A stretch of 50,421 nucleotides of DNA. Source: Muribaculaceae bacterium Isolate-104 (HZI) (GTDB taxonomy: Bacteria; Bacteroidota; Bacteroidia; Bacteroidales; Muribaculaceae). Under the pieces are notes generated by a model. The model did no database searches. It was not told the DNA's origin and worked only from the letters and a program-made list of their open reading frames with translations. The stretch is from positions 1 through 50,421 of the forward strand of contig RIBJ01000062.1 in NCBI GenBank assembly GCA_003762715.1, read 5' to 3'. Below are positions 42,931 to 50,334 of this stretch, one piece after another. Both the position numbers and the translations under genes were made by a program. Every line of letters begins with the position of its first letter. Position 1 is the first letter of the stretch.

Positions 42931-44118
42931 CTATTCCAGCCATTTGGAAAGTTCCACTCTTTCGGGGTCAGCCTGCTCGGCCATTTTCATGTATTTGTCG
43001 GCCTTGACATTATCGTTTTGTTCGCGATACATGCGGCTGAGCATGATAAGTGCGCCTACGCCCTGAGGTGATTTGGCGAGCTTGTCTGCATTTGGCTCGA
43101 CAAACGGAATTATGCCCTCCTCATTATCAATGAAACAAGTCCTAAGACTCATCAGATAGCCATACTGAGGCCACAACTCCTGCTGCTCGGTTGCCGGAAT
43201 CAGCTCATCCAACAGATTTTTTACCTTTGTTTCGTATTCCGGATTGCGAGTCTCCAGATATGTCCATAATAAGGATGTCTGAGGATATAAGTCGGCGGCA
43301 TCAATAGACTTCATCTTTGCCGAAAAGTATTCCATAGGCTCCACGGCACTGTTCCCGGTTCCGTTAAATCTATTCCATCGAGAAAGTTCGTCAATGGCAT
43401 ATTCATAGATAGCGGTGTTATCTCCATCTTTGCCGACAGCGTTATTCATTGCCGTGATATTTTCAATTGGCACAATGCTGTAAGGATTAATGTGATATGC
43501 CTCTTTAAAATAGGCTATGGCATGTGGCATATTGTTTTCCTGCCGTGCCTTAACACCAAGATCCATCATCTCTTTATAGCCTATGGAATCAATCTCCACC
43601 GCATCAAATCCTTCATACTGAATATTATGGCTATCATCTTGTAGTTTATAGTTCACAGGCAGTACATACCAGACATTTACCTTCTCGCCATTCAAGACAC
43701 CTGGAGTGAAACCCTTCATGAGACTGACTACGCGCACTGCTTCGGCATCCAAGGCCGGGTCTACCGATTGGAGAACCTCGACATTGGTCACGTTGCCCTC
43801 TTTCGTTACGACAAATTTAACCAGTACCTTGCCCTGAATGTTGTTCTGCATCGCGCTTTCAGGATATACGAGATTCTGCCCCAAGAACGACATAAGGCCA
43901 CTTATGCCGCCGGGGTACTCTGGTTCGCAGTCAAGAGACTGCAATTCATAAACAGAGGTCTCCTTCCCATTGACGTTGACAGAGTCTGGGGTCTTATCCT
44001 CGACAATCATAATCTCCGTAACCTTTTGCTCTGATTGAGCAGATGCGGAGAATGCTGCAATACTTGCCATGAACACAAGTATTGCAGCGAGAGTGAAATG
44101 TCCTGGTTTTAGTTTCAT
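42931..44118 (-). CDS. secreted TonB-C-domain and TPR protein
   Basis: The 395-residue protein has a Sec signal (about 1-27). A TonB C-terminal-type domain follows (about 65-160): CEPEYPGGISGLMSFLGQNL, YPESAMQNNIQGKVLVKFVV, EGNVTNVEVLQSVDPALDAEAVRVV and WYVLPVNYKL. Helical TPR repeats (about 185-395) end with YREQNDNVKADKYMKMAEQ. The TonB domain lacks its own membrane-spanning/ExbB part, so it acts as a peptidoglycan or partner binder. A 309-nt leader precedes the gene. Confidence 0.85.
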   Translation of the reverse strand: MKLKPGHFTLAAILVFMASIAAFSASAQSEQKVTEIMIVEDKTPDSVNVNGKETSVYELQSLDCEPEYPGGISGLMSFLGQNLVYPESAMQNNIQGKVLVKFVVTKEGNVTNVEVLQSVDPALDAEAVRVVSLMKGFTPGVLNGEKVNVWYVLPVNYKLQDDSHNIQYEGFDAVEIDSIGYKEMMDLGVKARQENNMPHAIAYFKEAYHINPYSIVPIENITAMNNAVGKDGDNTAIYEYAIDELSRWNRFNGTGNSAVEPMEYFSAKMKSIDAADLYPQTSLLWTYLETRNPEYETKVKNLLDELIPATEQQELWPQYGYLMSLRTCFIDNEEGIIPFVEPNADKLAKSPQGVGALIMLSRMYREQNDNVKADKYMKMAEQADPERVELSKWLE

Positions 44119-44440
44119 AATTGTTTTTTGTAAAAAATGGTGTGAGATATCGAATTACCCTACATTCAGGCCTTGGCTTGCCTACGAGATGGATAAAACA
44201 ACAGCCCCACACCATGAAGCGTATAGAATCGCCAATCAGGTTGACGGCTATATGCAACAGATGCAGGTGCTATCGTTCGATTATCTTCATCTCGTTTCAG
44301 ACGGCCAAGTTTGAATGTAGAAGACAGTCGGCGAATAACACCTTCATATGTTTGCTCCTGAATCCATTGTCCGGCAGTAGCCTCACCGCCGTGAGATTTG
44401 CTATCCGAACAGTATAGTCGAATCCAAGTATGCAAATTTA
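44119..44440 (-). promoter_or_regulatory. promoter and about 309-nt structured leader of the TonB-C/TPR gene
   Basis: A TAAATTTG box (44433-44440, minus strand) predicts a transcript starting near 44427, so the leader is about 309 nt. It contains a GC-rich hairpin (GGCGG...CTGCC) and, near its 3' end, the minus-strand motif CTCGTAGGCAAGCCAAGGCC with an AGGC(N8)GCCT hairpin. The same arrangement occurs before the gene at 46937-48178. A 109-residue GTG-started frame at 44166-44495 has no recognisable features and I do not call it. No known riboswitch class is recognised. Confidence 0.4.
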
Positions 44441-44640
44441 CAAATAATCTGCCAAACATACGGGCTGTTGTTGATGTTTTATCATGCTGAGCCACTGATT
44501 TTCATCGAATCAGCCCAACAAGTGGTTGTCAAAGCAGCTTTGCCTCTATATCATTATACCAAACTTTCCGAAAGGTAAATAAAAAGTTTTATTTGCTTTG
44601 AAAATCAAAGCACGCCATTTACAGTAGATGTATGAAATAA

Positions 44641-44676
44641 TGACGCACAAACCTTCTTTTTGTAGTTTGTGCGTCA
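44641..44676 (-). terminator. terminator after the trypsin/TPR gene
   Basis: TGACGCACAAAC (44641-44652) and GTTTGTGCGTCA (44665-44676) form a perfect 12-bp stem with a 12-nt loop, downstream of the gene ending at 44718. A second, smaller hairpin (TGCTTTG/CAAAGCA, 44594-44612) follows. The ATTTACCTTT motif at 44571-44580 lies beyond it. Confidence 0.65.
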
Positions 44677-44717
44677 TATTAAAATTATAGATTGCGATCT
44701 GCTTAATACTGACAATA

Positions 44718-46361
44718 CTATGGTATCGCGTTGTATAGTTCTTGAAGATGCTTGTCGAAGTCGGGGTCTCGGTTGAGCTTGTAGGCCATACGTATGTCTT
44801 CATTAGCTTGACGGAAGTCTCGGAGATATATGGCGCAACAGGCGCGTTTGTAATAGGTATAGGGATCCTCTGTAAGACCTCCCTTCTCCAGAGCTTTGGT
44901 CAGGTCGGCGCGGGCTGCTTCAACATCTTCAAGCCCCATGTTGACCTCGGCTCGGTTCAGATAGTTTTCTCCAGACTCGTTGATACCGATACTCTTTGTG
45001 AGGTCGGCTTTGGCCTTTTTCAAATCGCCCTTGTCGGCATAGAACTTCGCTCGGTTGTTGTATGAGGTTTCGCTTGAAGGATGATTCTCAATGGCTTCAT
45101 TGAAGTAAGTCAGTGCATCCTTCAGATTGCCTTGAACATAAGATAGTATGCCCATCGCATTGAGAACATCCTCATCATCGGGTGTTTCTTCAAGTATCTG
45201 GCTAAATAACTCCTGAGCATAATCAAGTTCACCTTCTCTCATCATGGCGTACGCATAGTTTTTCTGATATGTCTCCATGTCATAGTGGAGTGCAGCACGA
45301 GCATCAGCAATATTCACCCCTTCAAATTTCCAACCTACAGTGTTTCCTTGAGGTTTGATTTCGAGATCGGTCAAATCGGCATTGTTGCGTATGGCCGGGA
45401 AGACCATCCGGAATTGGGTTGTGGAAGCAAGGGGAACAATCAAGGTCTCTTCCTCATGGTCGGCGGTCGAGAAGGAGGTCATGGCATAGTTCTTGTCATT
45501 TGCCACATCTGTCAAGGCGTATGATTTTGTCTTGTCCTCTGTCTGGAACGATACCTGTGCAGGATTGCGCGTCATATCAAGGTTCGAGTACGACAAATAA
45601 GCAATGGTCGCATCCGGTTTGAACTCTATGGCGTTCAGACGAACATGAGGAGCGTTGGAAGCCGGAACATTGACAATCACGAAATCTGCTTTCTTGTTGA
45701 ACTTCGGATTCTTCTTACTGAACTCATTATCTTTAATCAGAGCCAATATTTCGTCAGACATCTTTACTCCAAAGTTGAGATTCTGACCGCCACGATGGAG
45801 GAATGTGGCAACGGCTATGACATCTCCGTTCACATCTACTATGGCACTTCCGCTACTGCCCGGAGATATTGGGGCAGTTATCTGCACAATTTCTCCATGT
45901 GAATCGCTTCGCAACGCCGAAATGATACCATCGGAAACGGTCTGCTCCAGACCGACAGGAGAGCTGACGTTATAGACTTTATCTCCTTGTTTTAACTCCG
46001 AGTTGGCAAAACTGAGGTATGCGAATTTTTTCTTATCCGGATTCTTGATGTTGAACTTTACAATATCCTTCTTTTTGTTAGAAATAAGCACTGAATCCAC
46101 TTCAAATTCCAACCCTTCCGAAGTTTTGAGGATAACCTTGGTGGCTCCGTCAAGGACATGATAGTTTGTAAGACAGGTTCCTTTATCGTCGATAAAGAAA
46201 CCGGATCCCTCTCCAGATGGTGAGCCGTATTCATCGAAGGTATAAATGGTTACTGTAGCCTCCTTAGTATCTTCAATAATGTTTTGAAGCGAGTTGAAGC
46301 ACCCGGTGCATACAAGTATCAGCCCAACTAATATGGGGATGATATTAGCATAGTGTTTCAT
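44718..46361 (-). CDS. lipoprotein trypsin-like protease with TPR repeats
   Basis: The 547-residue protein has a lipobox (CTGC, C21). Its HtrA-like trypsin domain has the catalytic triad TNYHVL (H68), KKDIVKF (D99) and ISPGSSGSAI (S170). A linker of unknown fold (about 220-350) and TPR repeats (about 365-545), such as YAQELFSQILEETPDDEDVLNAMGIL and LKDALTYFNEAIENHPSSETSYNNRAK, follow. There is no PDZ domain. It is a likely surface or periplasmic protease of the sigma/caspase/CHAT cluster. Confidence 0.92.
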   Translation of the reverse strand: MKHYANIIPILVGLILVCTGCFNSLQNIIEDTKEATVTIYTFDEYGSPSGEGSGFFIDDKGTCLTNYHVLDGATKVILKTSEGLEFEVDSVLISNKKKDIVKFNIKNPDKKKFAYLSFANSELKQGDKVYNVSSPVGLEQTVSDGIISALRSDSHGEIVQITAPISPGSSGSAIVDVNGDVIAVATFLHRGGQNLNFGVKMSDEILALIKDNEFSKKNPKFNKKADFVIVNVPASNAPHVRLNAIEFKPDATIAYLSYSNLDMTRNPAQVSFQTEDKTKSYALTDVANDKNYAMTSFSTADHEEETLIVPLASTTQFRMVFPAIRNNADLTDLEIKPQGNTVGWKFEGVNIADARAALHYDMETYQKNYAYAMMREGELDYAQELFSQILEETPDDEDVLNAMGILSYVQGNLKDALTYFNEAIENHPSSETSYNNRAKFYADKGDLKKAKADLTKSIGINESGENYLNRAEVNMGLEDVEAARADLTKALEKGGLTEDPYTYYKRACCAIYLRDFRQANEDIRMAYKLNRDPDFDKHLQELYNAIP

Positions 46362-46363
46362 CG

Positions 46364-46933
46364 TTACTTTGTTAGTTTGGGTTTATGTATCTTTATGACT
46401 TTTTTCTTGAAGGATGCCTTCGATGTAGTGGTAGTTTTATTTACAGCCTCAGTTCCCAGTTCAAAAAGCCTGTTTAAGTCGTAGTTGCGAACTTCTCCGA
46501 GAGCTTTCACGTTTTGCCCGACAGAAAGCATACCAGAACCGGTTGCATTAAATTGCAAGACAAATGGCAGGTCATAACCCAACTGCTTGCTGGAACACGT
46601 CCCTTTGAAAAGAACTCCTTCTTGCTTTACCGGGTCAATCCATTCATATGTAAGTCCGGAAACTTTGAACATGATAGGGTGCATGGAGTCTTCAGTGACA
46701 AATCCATGTTCATCAGATTTGCCTTTTTCGCACCTGAATATCAACGTATTTTCTATTTCCAAAAGTTTCACATTCTCATAAAACCCCTCCGATTTCTTCT
46801 CCGGTGAAAGAAGCGGTTTGTTACCATCTTCAAGTTTGGAGTATTTTACATTGGCAAACATCAAAGGGATGACAGATTGGACTTGGGCAGCCATACTCAT
46901 AGTGAGAATAATGAACGCAACAAAGGTTTTCAT
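46364..46933 (-). CDS. secreted hypothetical protein
   Basis: The 189-residue protein has a Sec signal (about 1-20) and a mixed beta-rich body with two cysteines (FRCEKG and GTCSSK) that could pair. The C-terminus is Lys-rich (KKKVIKIHKPKLTK). No family is recognised. It starts 3 nt after the upstream gene and ends 2 nt before the protease gene, so all three are one unit. Confidence 0.65.
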   Translation of the reverse strand: MKTFVAFIILTMSMAAQVQSVIPLMFANVKYSKLEDGNKPLLSPEKKSEGFYENVKLLEIENTLIFRCEKGKSDEHGFVTEDSMHPIMFKVSGLTYEWIDPVKQEGVLFKGTCSSKQLGYDLPFVLQFNATGSGMLSVGQNVKALGEVRNYDLNRLFELGTEAVNKTTTTSKASFKKKVIKIHKPKLTK

Positions 46934-46936
46934 TCG

Positions 46937-48178
46937 TTACTTTCTCAATGGTGGTTTCTTTGAGGTATTTAATGCTCTCTTGGGACGGCTGTTGGACTTA
47001 GTCGGAACAGAGGTTTCTCTTATCACACTCTGATTGGAATAGAAATCTTCCAACTGCATTTCTTTAAGCCATGTCTTGCCGTCCTCTCCGGCTTTGCGCA
47101 TATCAGTTACGCAATCTATATCTTCGAGCTGCGCCTTGCAGTAGCCACGGAGATAATATGCGCCTTCCCGCTCTGAAGCTGTTGAAGACGGGAGGTTGAT
47201 AGCCTTAGTGAGTTCTTCGATTGCAGTACGGAGGTTATTCTGAGCCATCTGGCAATAGCCTTTCATGTAATATGTATTGAAGTCTCTGTAACCGATTTTG
47301 TCCATTACCTCTGTAAGAAGTTTTGAAGCACCATAATAGTTTTCCTGTTGTATCATGGCCACGGCTTCTTCAATCATAGGTTTGGCGGTGCCGTAATTGG
47401 TAGTCTTCTGCATAGAGAAGTTGGAAGTTTCCAACTTAGCATTACATCCAGCATCAAGGCCGAGGTATGTTATCGCCGCAGCGTCTGGAAATGTTTTCAG
47501 GAGTTCACTGCCGGAGTATAGCTTTAGAGTTTTATCTTTATCAAAAACAAGTTTCAAGTTCTCAGTGCCGGATGCCCCATAAACTCTATGCCAATTATTA
47601 TTGTCGGAACTAAGTTCATCGACTCTATATCCATCGCTGTGACAAAAACGTTTAAAGAATGTTGTCGATGACCCTTTTGTCGATTTAACTGTGATTGTAT
47701 AGCCCCAGTAAACCTGAGATGGAGAATCGTCCTTGTATCCGTATTGGATGGTCTCGCGAGCAGGATTCCACAACCAGGACCCGAGACCAAACGGAAATAA
47801 CAATAGAGATTGAGCTATGTTAGCCACGACGCGCCCGCCCTTCACCTTTTTCTTAGTGGAGGTGATATGGGTTTTAGGTCCTGTCACATAGTTGTTGGTA
47901 TTACGAACTGTGAAACTTATCTCGCAAGGGCGGTCGAGAGGAATCTGCTGAGTTAAATAGGTTGAGAGGCAACCTACCTTCTTGTTTTTCTTGTTGTCGT
48001 AAGACTCCGTGGTTAGGTTGGATGTGCGTAGTCCTGACAATGTGGTTGAAAATGTGGTGAGTCTCGGTTCTGCTTTCCATGCCAAGCCGCTGGGAATAGC
48101 TGATTCCCATTCTGCTTGTGCGAAAGTGACCACCGAGCTGACCAATAGCAGAATGGCTGAGAGAAATAATCGGTTCAT
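46937..48178 (-). CDS. secreted protein with C-terminal TPR repeats
   Basis: The 413-residue protein has a Sec signal (about 1-21). A beta-rich N-terminal domain (about 25-260) may be a jelly-roll, as in DUF1080/concanavalin-like folds: LGLDAGCNAKLETSNFSMQ. TPR repeats follow (about 265-385), with YMKGYCQMAQNNLRTAIEELTKAINL. The end is very basic (RPKRALNTSKKPPLRK). It is the first gene of the trypsin/TPR unit and has a 297-nt leader. Confidence 0.7.
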   Translation of the reverse strand: MNRLFLSAILLLVSSVVTFAQAEWESAIPSGLAWKAEPRLTTFSTTLSGLRTSNLTTESYDNKKNKKVGCLSTYLTQQIPLDRPCEISFTVRNTNNYVTGPKTHITSTKKKVKGGRVVANIAQSLLLFPFGLGSWLWNPARETIQYGYKDDSPSQVYWGYTITVKSTKGSSTTFFKRFCHSDGYRVDELSSDNNNWHRVYGASGTENLKLVFDKDKTLKLYSGSELLKTFPDAAAITYLGLDAGCNAKLETSNFSMQKTTNYGTAKPMIEEAVAMIQQENYYGASKLLTEVMDKIGYRDFNTYYMKGYCQMAQNNLRTAIEELTKAINLPSSTASEREGAYYLRGYCKAQLEDIDCVTDMRKAGEDGKTWLKEMQLEDFYSNQSVIRETSVPTKSNSRPKRALNTSKKPPLRK

Positions 48179-48488
48179 ACAATCTTATGATTATTGGTTG
48201 GTTAATTATCTATATGTCTACAAAAGAAGCGTGACCTAATCACTATGCTACCATACTGAGGCTCTGGACTGCCTATCTACGAGTAACAAGTAAAAAGCTC
48301 ACGCTTTTGGGCATATATGACAGTTCCAAGAACCGATATATACACATCAGCGTGAGCGCCATTGCTTGTCATCTGCGTAGAGTTGAAAATTGTCCAGATT
48401 TTCAGTATCAGATAACCGAGTGTCTGACGCTCATATTCGGTATGTCTGCAATATGCTCAAAAATGGGCATACTACAAGTGCAAAGTTA
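48179..48488 (-). promoter_or_regulatory. promoter and about 297-nt structured leader of the secreted TPR gene
   Basis: A perfect TAACTTTG box (48481-48488, minus strand) gives a transcription start near 48475. The leader contains a CTCACGC/GCGTGAG hairpin (about 48299-48366) and a 3' motif CTCGTAGATAGGCAGTCCAG with the same AGGC(N8)GCCT hairpin as the TonB-C leader. CTACGAGTAA (48277-48286) is also inverted as TTACTCGTAG near 48531. No known RNA class is recognised; plus-strand open frames here are not convincing. Confidence 0.4.
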
Positions 48489-48567
48489 CAAAGAATTTGT
48501 CAAACACACGTTAACAATGGCTATATTATTTTACTCGTAGGGACTATTGCTTACTATTTTACGCGTC

Positions 48568-48834
48568 TCACAATATATGACTGAAAATAAAGACAAGTCC
48601 TCCGAGACCGAGAATACCGAGCCATATCATACCCGAAGAATCTCGTTTTCCTTTCTTATCCTTTGACAGGCTCATTGCGAAACAACCAATGGTTGCTATT
48701 ATCAGTCCGATTACCATGAGCGGTGTCGGAATATCGATCCCACCTTCTCGGTCAATTTTCGCTCCTGCGGGATCTATGGCGAGAACGTTAAAAGTCGTCA
48801 TGAGTGCGATGATAACTGAGATTACTTTATTCAT
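48568..48834 (-). CDS. small secreted/membrane hypothetical protein
   Basis: From ATG 48834 the protein has 88 residues: a signal-like or first helix (VISVIIALMTTFNVLA), a linker rich in G and P, then two membrane helices (TPLMVIGLIIATIGCFAMSL and MIWLGILGLGGLVFIFSHI). The longer frame from 48906 lacks a sensible start. No family is recognised. It is upstream of the secreted TPR gene. Confidence 0.55.
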   Translation of the reverse strand: MNKVISVIIALMTTFNVLAIDPAGAKIDREGGIDIPTPLMVIGLIIATIGCFAMSLSKDKKGKRDSSGMIWLGILGLGGLVFIFSHIL

Positions 48835-48893
48835 AACTTGGTGAAGTTTTATGTCGTTACAATGTGTAATACCAAATATCAGATAAGGTAAAC

Positions 48894-48926
48894 AAAAAAA
48901 GCCCACTCAAAACAGATATATTTGAG
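48894..48926 (-). terminator. terminator after the lysozyme pseudogene
   Basis: On the minus strand CTCAAA (complement of 48921-48926) pairs with TTTGAG (48906-48911), followed by TGGGC and a run of seven T's (48894-48900). The position fits the end of the mobile-element remnant transcript. Confidence 0.55.
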
Positions 48927-49211
48927 CAGTCTTGATATGCAATAACCTAATAAACAAATAGGGCGGCGAATTCTTGGCAACGGCGGGTGTGGAGGCCGGA
49001 GTGGAATTTGCCCTTATACTTGCAGTGGGATGTGTAGGACTTGAAGATGTTGCGGTCGCCGGATTTCAGTTTTTTCAGGATGCTGCTCTTGTTGACTGCG
49101 CCGGGACCGCAGTTGTAGGCAAGCGCACCGAGAAGAACTGAGTCTTTGCCATATTGGGCGTAAAGAGCGCAAAACTTACGGAGGTCTTTTCGGAGTAATG
49201 CATCAGCCTGT

Positions 49212-49238
49212 GCCTAGGTGGGCTGACAGCCTAGGTGG
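49212..49238. repeat. 17-bp-period direct repeat in the lysozyme pseudogene
   Basis: GCCTAGGTGG occurs twice, at 49212-49221 and 49229-49238, separated by GCTGACA. The 17-bp period is not a multiple of three, so a slippage duplication here both shifts the frame and places TAG codons on the minus strand. Confidence 0.6.
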
Positions 49239-49320
49239 TAGGGTTCGCCCGGCTGGACTTGATGCCCGTATCCTACATAAGGCCAGTGTTTTGGTTTATG
49301 GAGCGTTTCAAACTTTTTGA

Positions 49321-49358
49321 TTATGGAGCTGCCCGCTCAAAGAGCGGCAGCTCCATAA
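49321..49358. repeat. 17-bp perfect-stem hairpin inside the lysozyme pseudogene
   Basis: TTATGGAGCTGC (49321-49332) and CGCTC (49334-49338) pair with GAGCG (49342-49346) and GCAGCTCCATAA (49347-49358), with one bulged C (49333) and an AAA loop. The hairpin sits at the point where the lysozyme frame breaks after the signal peptide, so it may be an insertion or a template-switch product. Confidence 0.65.
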
Positions 49359-49433
49359 TCGACCTCTTTGCGGCGAAGGTTGGCGTAGAGACCGCGAGGG
49401 TCACTAACGCCATGAGGAATATCAGTAGTTTCT

Positions 49434-50099
49434 TCATAAGCCGATGGGTGTTATGGTTCCGGGATTGACGGGACTAATAATGCCGGGTGTTTTGCCGCCG
49501 TCATCATCGCTGTCTTTGCTGTTGAACTCGAAGGTCTGCTGCCTCGGTGTTGACCCAAAGTTGTCTTCGATCCATATCCCGAATTTCACTGCCTCGGAGG
49601 ACTGGGCAGTATAGTTCACGCGGAAGGTCTTGCTTTCGAGAAGCACTCGGTCGTTGTTGACCAGCACGGGGCCATCAACGAGTTTAAGAGTCCCCTCACC
49701 ATCATACTGGAAATAGCGGATGGCAATGAGTTTTTTTGTATCTTCGAGATGCTGAAGATAGAGAGTTACGAGTGATTCCTCCTTTGCAGTAACACCCGTA
49801 AAGGCGTTTTTCACCATTTCGGCTGTAACGTAGCCATGACGATTAAGGAGGTCATAGTAGTGTTCCTTCAGAACATGGCGCATATCCTCAATGCGCTTGT
49901 TGAATTCGGCAATTTTTGAAGACCTGCCGATAGCCTTAGACGCAGCAGCGTCCCAGAGGTCTGGCTCTATTGAGAGCGTGGAATTTAGTCGTTCATATTC
50001 ACCGTCCACAGTGATTTTTATTATTATGGCACATTTGCCATCCTTATTCACTTGGTTTCGACGAATCAAGAACAAAACTTTGAAAGTGCTCTTTTTCAT
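49434..50099 (-). CDS. chimeric ORF: integrase N-terminus fused to TraQ (DUF3872) C-terminus
   Basis: Residues 1 to about 115 are the arm-binding and start of the core-binding part of a Bacteroidetes tyrosine recombinase: FKVLFLIRRNQVNKDGKCAI, DGEYERLNSTLSIEPDLWD and NRHGYVTAEMVKNAFTG. From about 125 the text is the end of TraQ/DUF3872: RYFQYDGEGTLKLVDGPVLV, NNDRVLLESKTFRVNYTAQS and IWIEDNFGSTPRQQTFEF. No catalytic recombinase residues remain. A deletion that removed most of an integrative conjugative element would join int to traQ in frame like this, and the lysozyme remnant follows as it does in CTnDOT-like elements. Function is unlikely. Confidence 0.85.
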   Translation of the reverse strand: MKKSTFKVLFLIRRNQVNKDGKCAIIIKITVDGEYERLNSTLSIEPDLWDAAASKAIGRSSKIAEFNKRIEDMRHVLKEHYYDLLNRHGYVTAEMVKNAFTGVTAKEESLVTLYLQHLEDTKKLIAIRYFQYDGEGTLKLVDGPVLVNNDRVLLESKTFRVNYTAQSSEAVKFGIWIEDNFGSTPRQQTFEFNSKDSDDDGGKTPGIISPVNPGTITPIGL

Positions 50100-50334
50100 C
50101 TTACGTTGGATTTAGTGTCATCATTTCCGTTTTTTAGGCGGTGGATGCAATGATAACGAGTGAAACATTAAGATGGATTGGACACTTTTGAGAACAATAA
50201 GCGACAAATCAGCGACTTAGGTTGATTTTAACATTGAGGACATTTTCAAGACACTATATAATTCCATACTTTCAAAAGAATTAAATCGGAATATCATGTG
50301 TGTCCACTAAAAATTGTGGACGGTTTATATAAGT
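50100..50334. other. gene-free segment upstream of the chimeric integrase, with IS-end-like repeats
   Basis: No coding region is seen. The part next to the integrase start would normally hold the element's att site and int promoter, but I cannot define an att core. TGGACAC (50179-50185) and GTGTCCA (50300-50306) are inverted copies. GTCCAC (50302-50307) and GTGGAC (50316-50321) form a small hairpin that may be the terminal inverted repeat of the insertion sequence to the right. Confidence 0.4.

Larger units (their letters stand above)
48947..49437 (-). pseudogene. GH24-like lysozyme pseudogene (conjugative-transposon type)
   Basis: The ATG at 49437 gives a signal peptide (MKKLLIFLMALVTLAVSTPTFA), but the reading frame then breaks. 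The lysozyme text resumes in another frame: KKFETLHKPKHWPYVGYGHQ, RKDLRKFCALYAQYGKDSVL, GALAYNCGPGAVNKS and FHSGLHTRRCQEFAALFVY. It contains stops, including a TAG in the tandem-repeated CCACCTAGGC region (49212-49238). Lysozymes of this type follow traQ in Bacteroides conjugative transposons, which matches the upstream chimeric gene. Its ATG overlaps that gene's stop (ATGA). It is non-functional. Confidence 0.8.

Noticed and set aside
44166-44495. GTG-started 109-residue frame upstream of the TonB-C/TPR gene
   Set aside because: It has no recognisable domain and starts upstream of the best promoter box (44433-44440), and the region is better explained as a structured leader.
48307-48584. Plus-strand small frames in the 48.2-48.6 kb gap
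   Set aside because: They overlap the structured leader on the other strand and lack ribosome-binding context or recognisable sequence.
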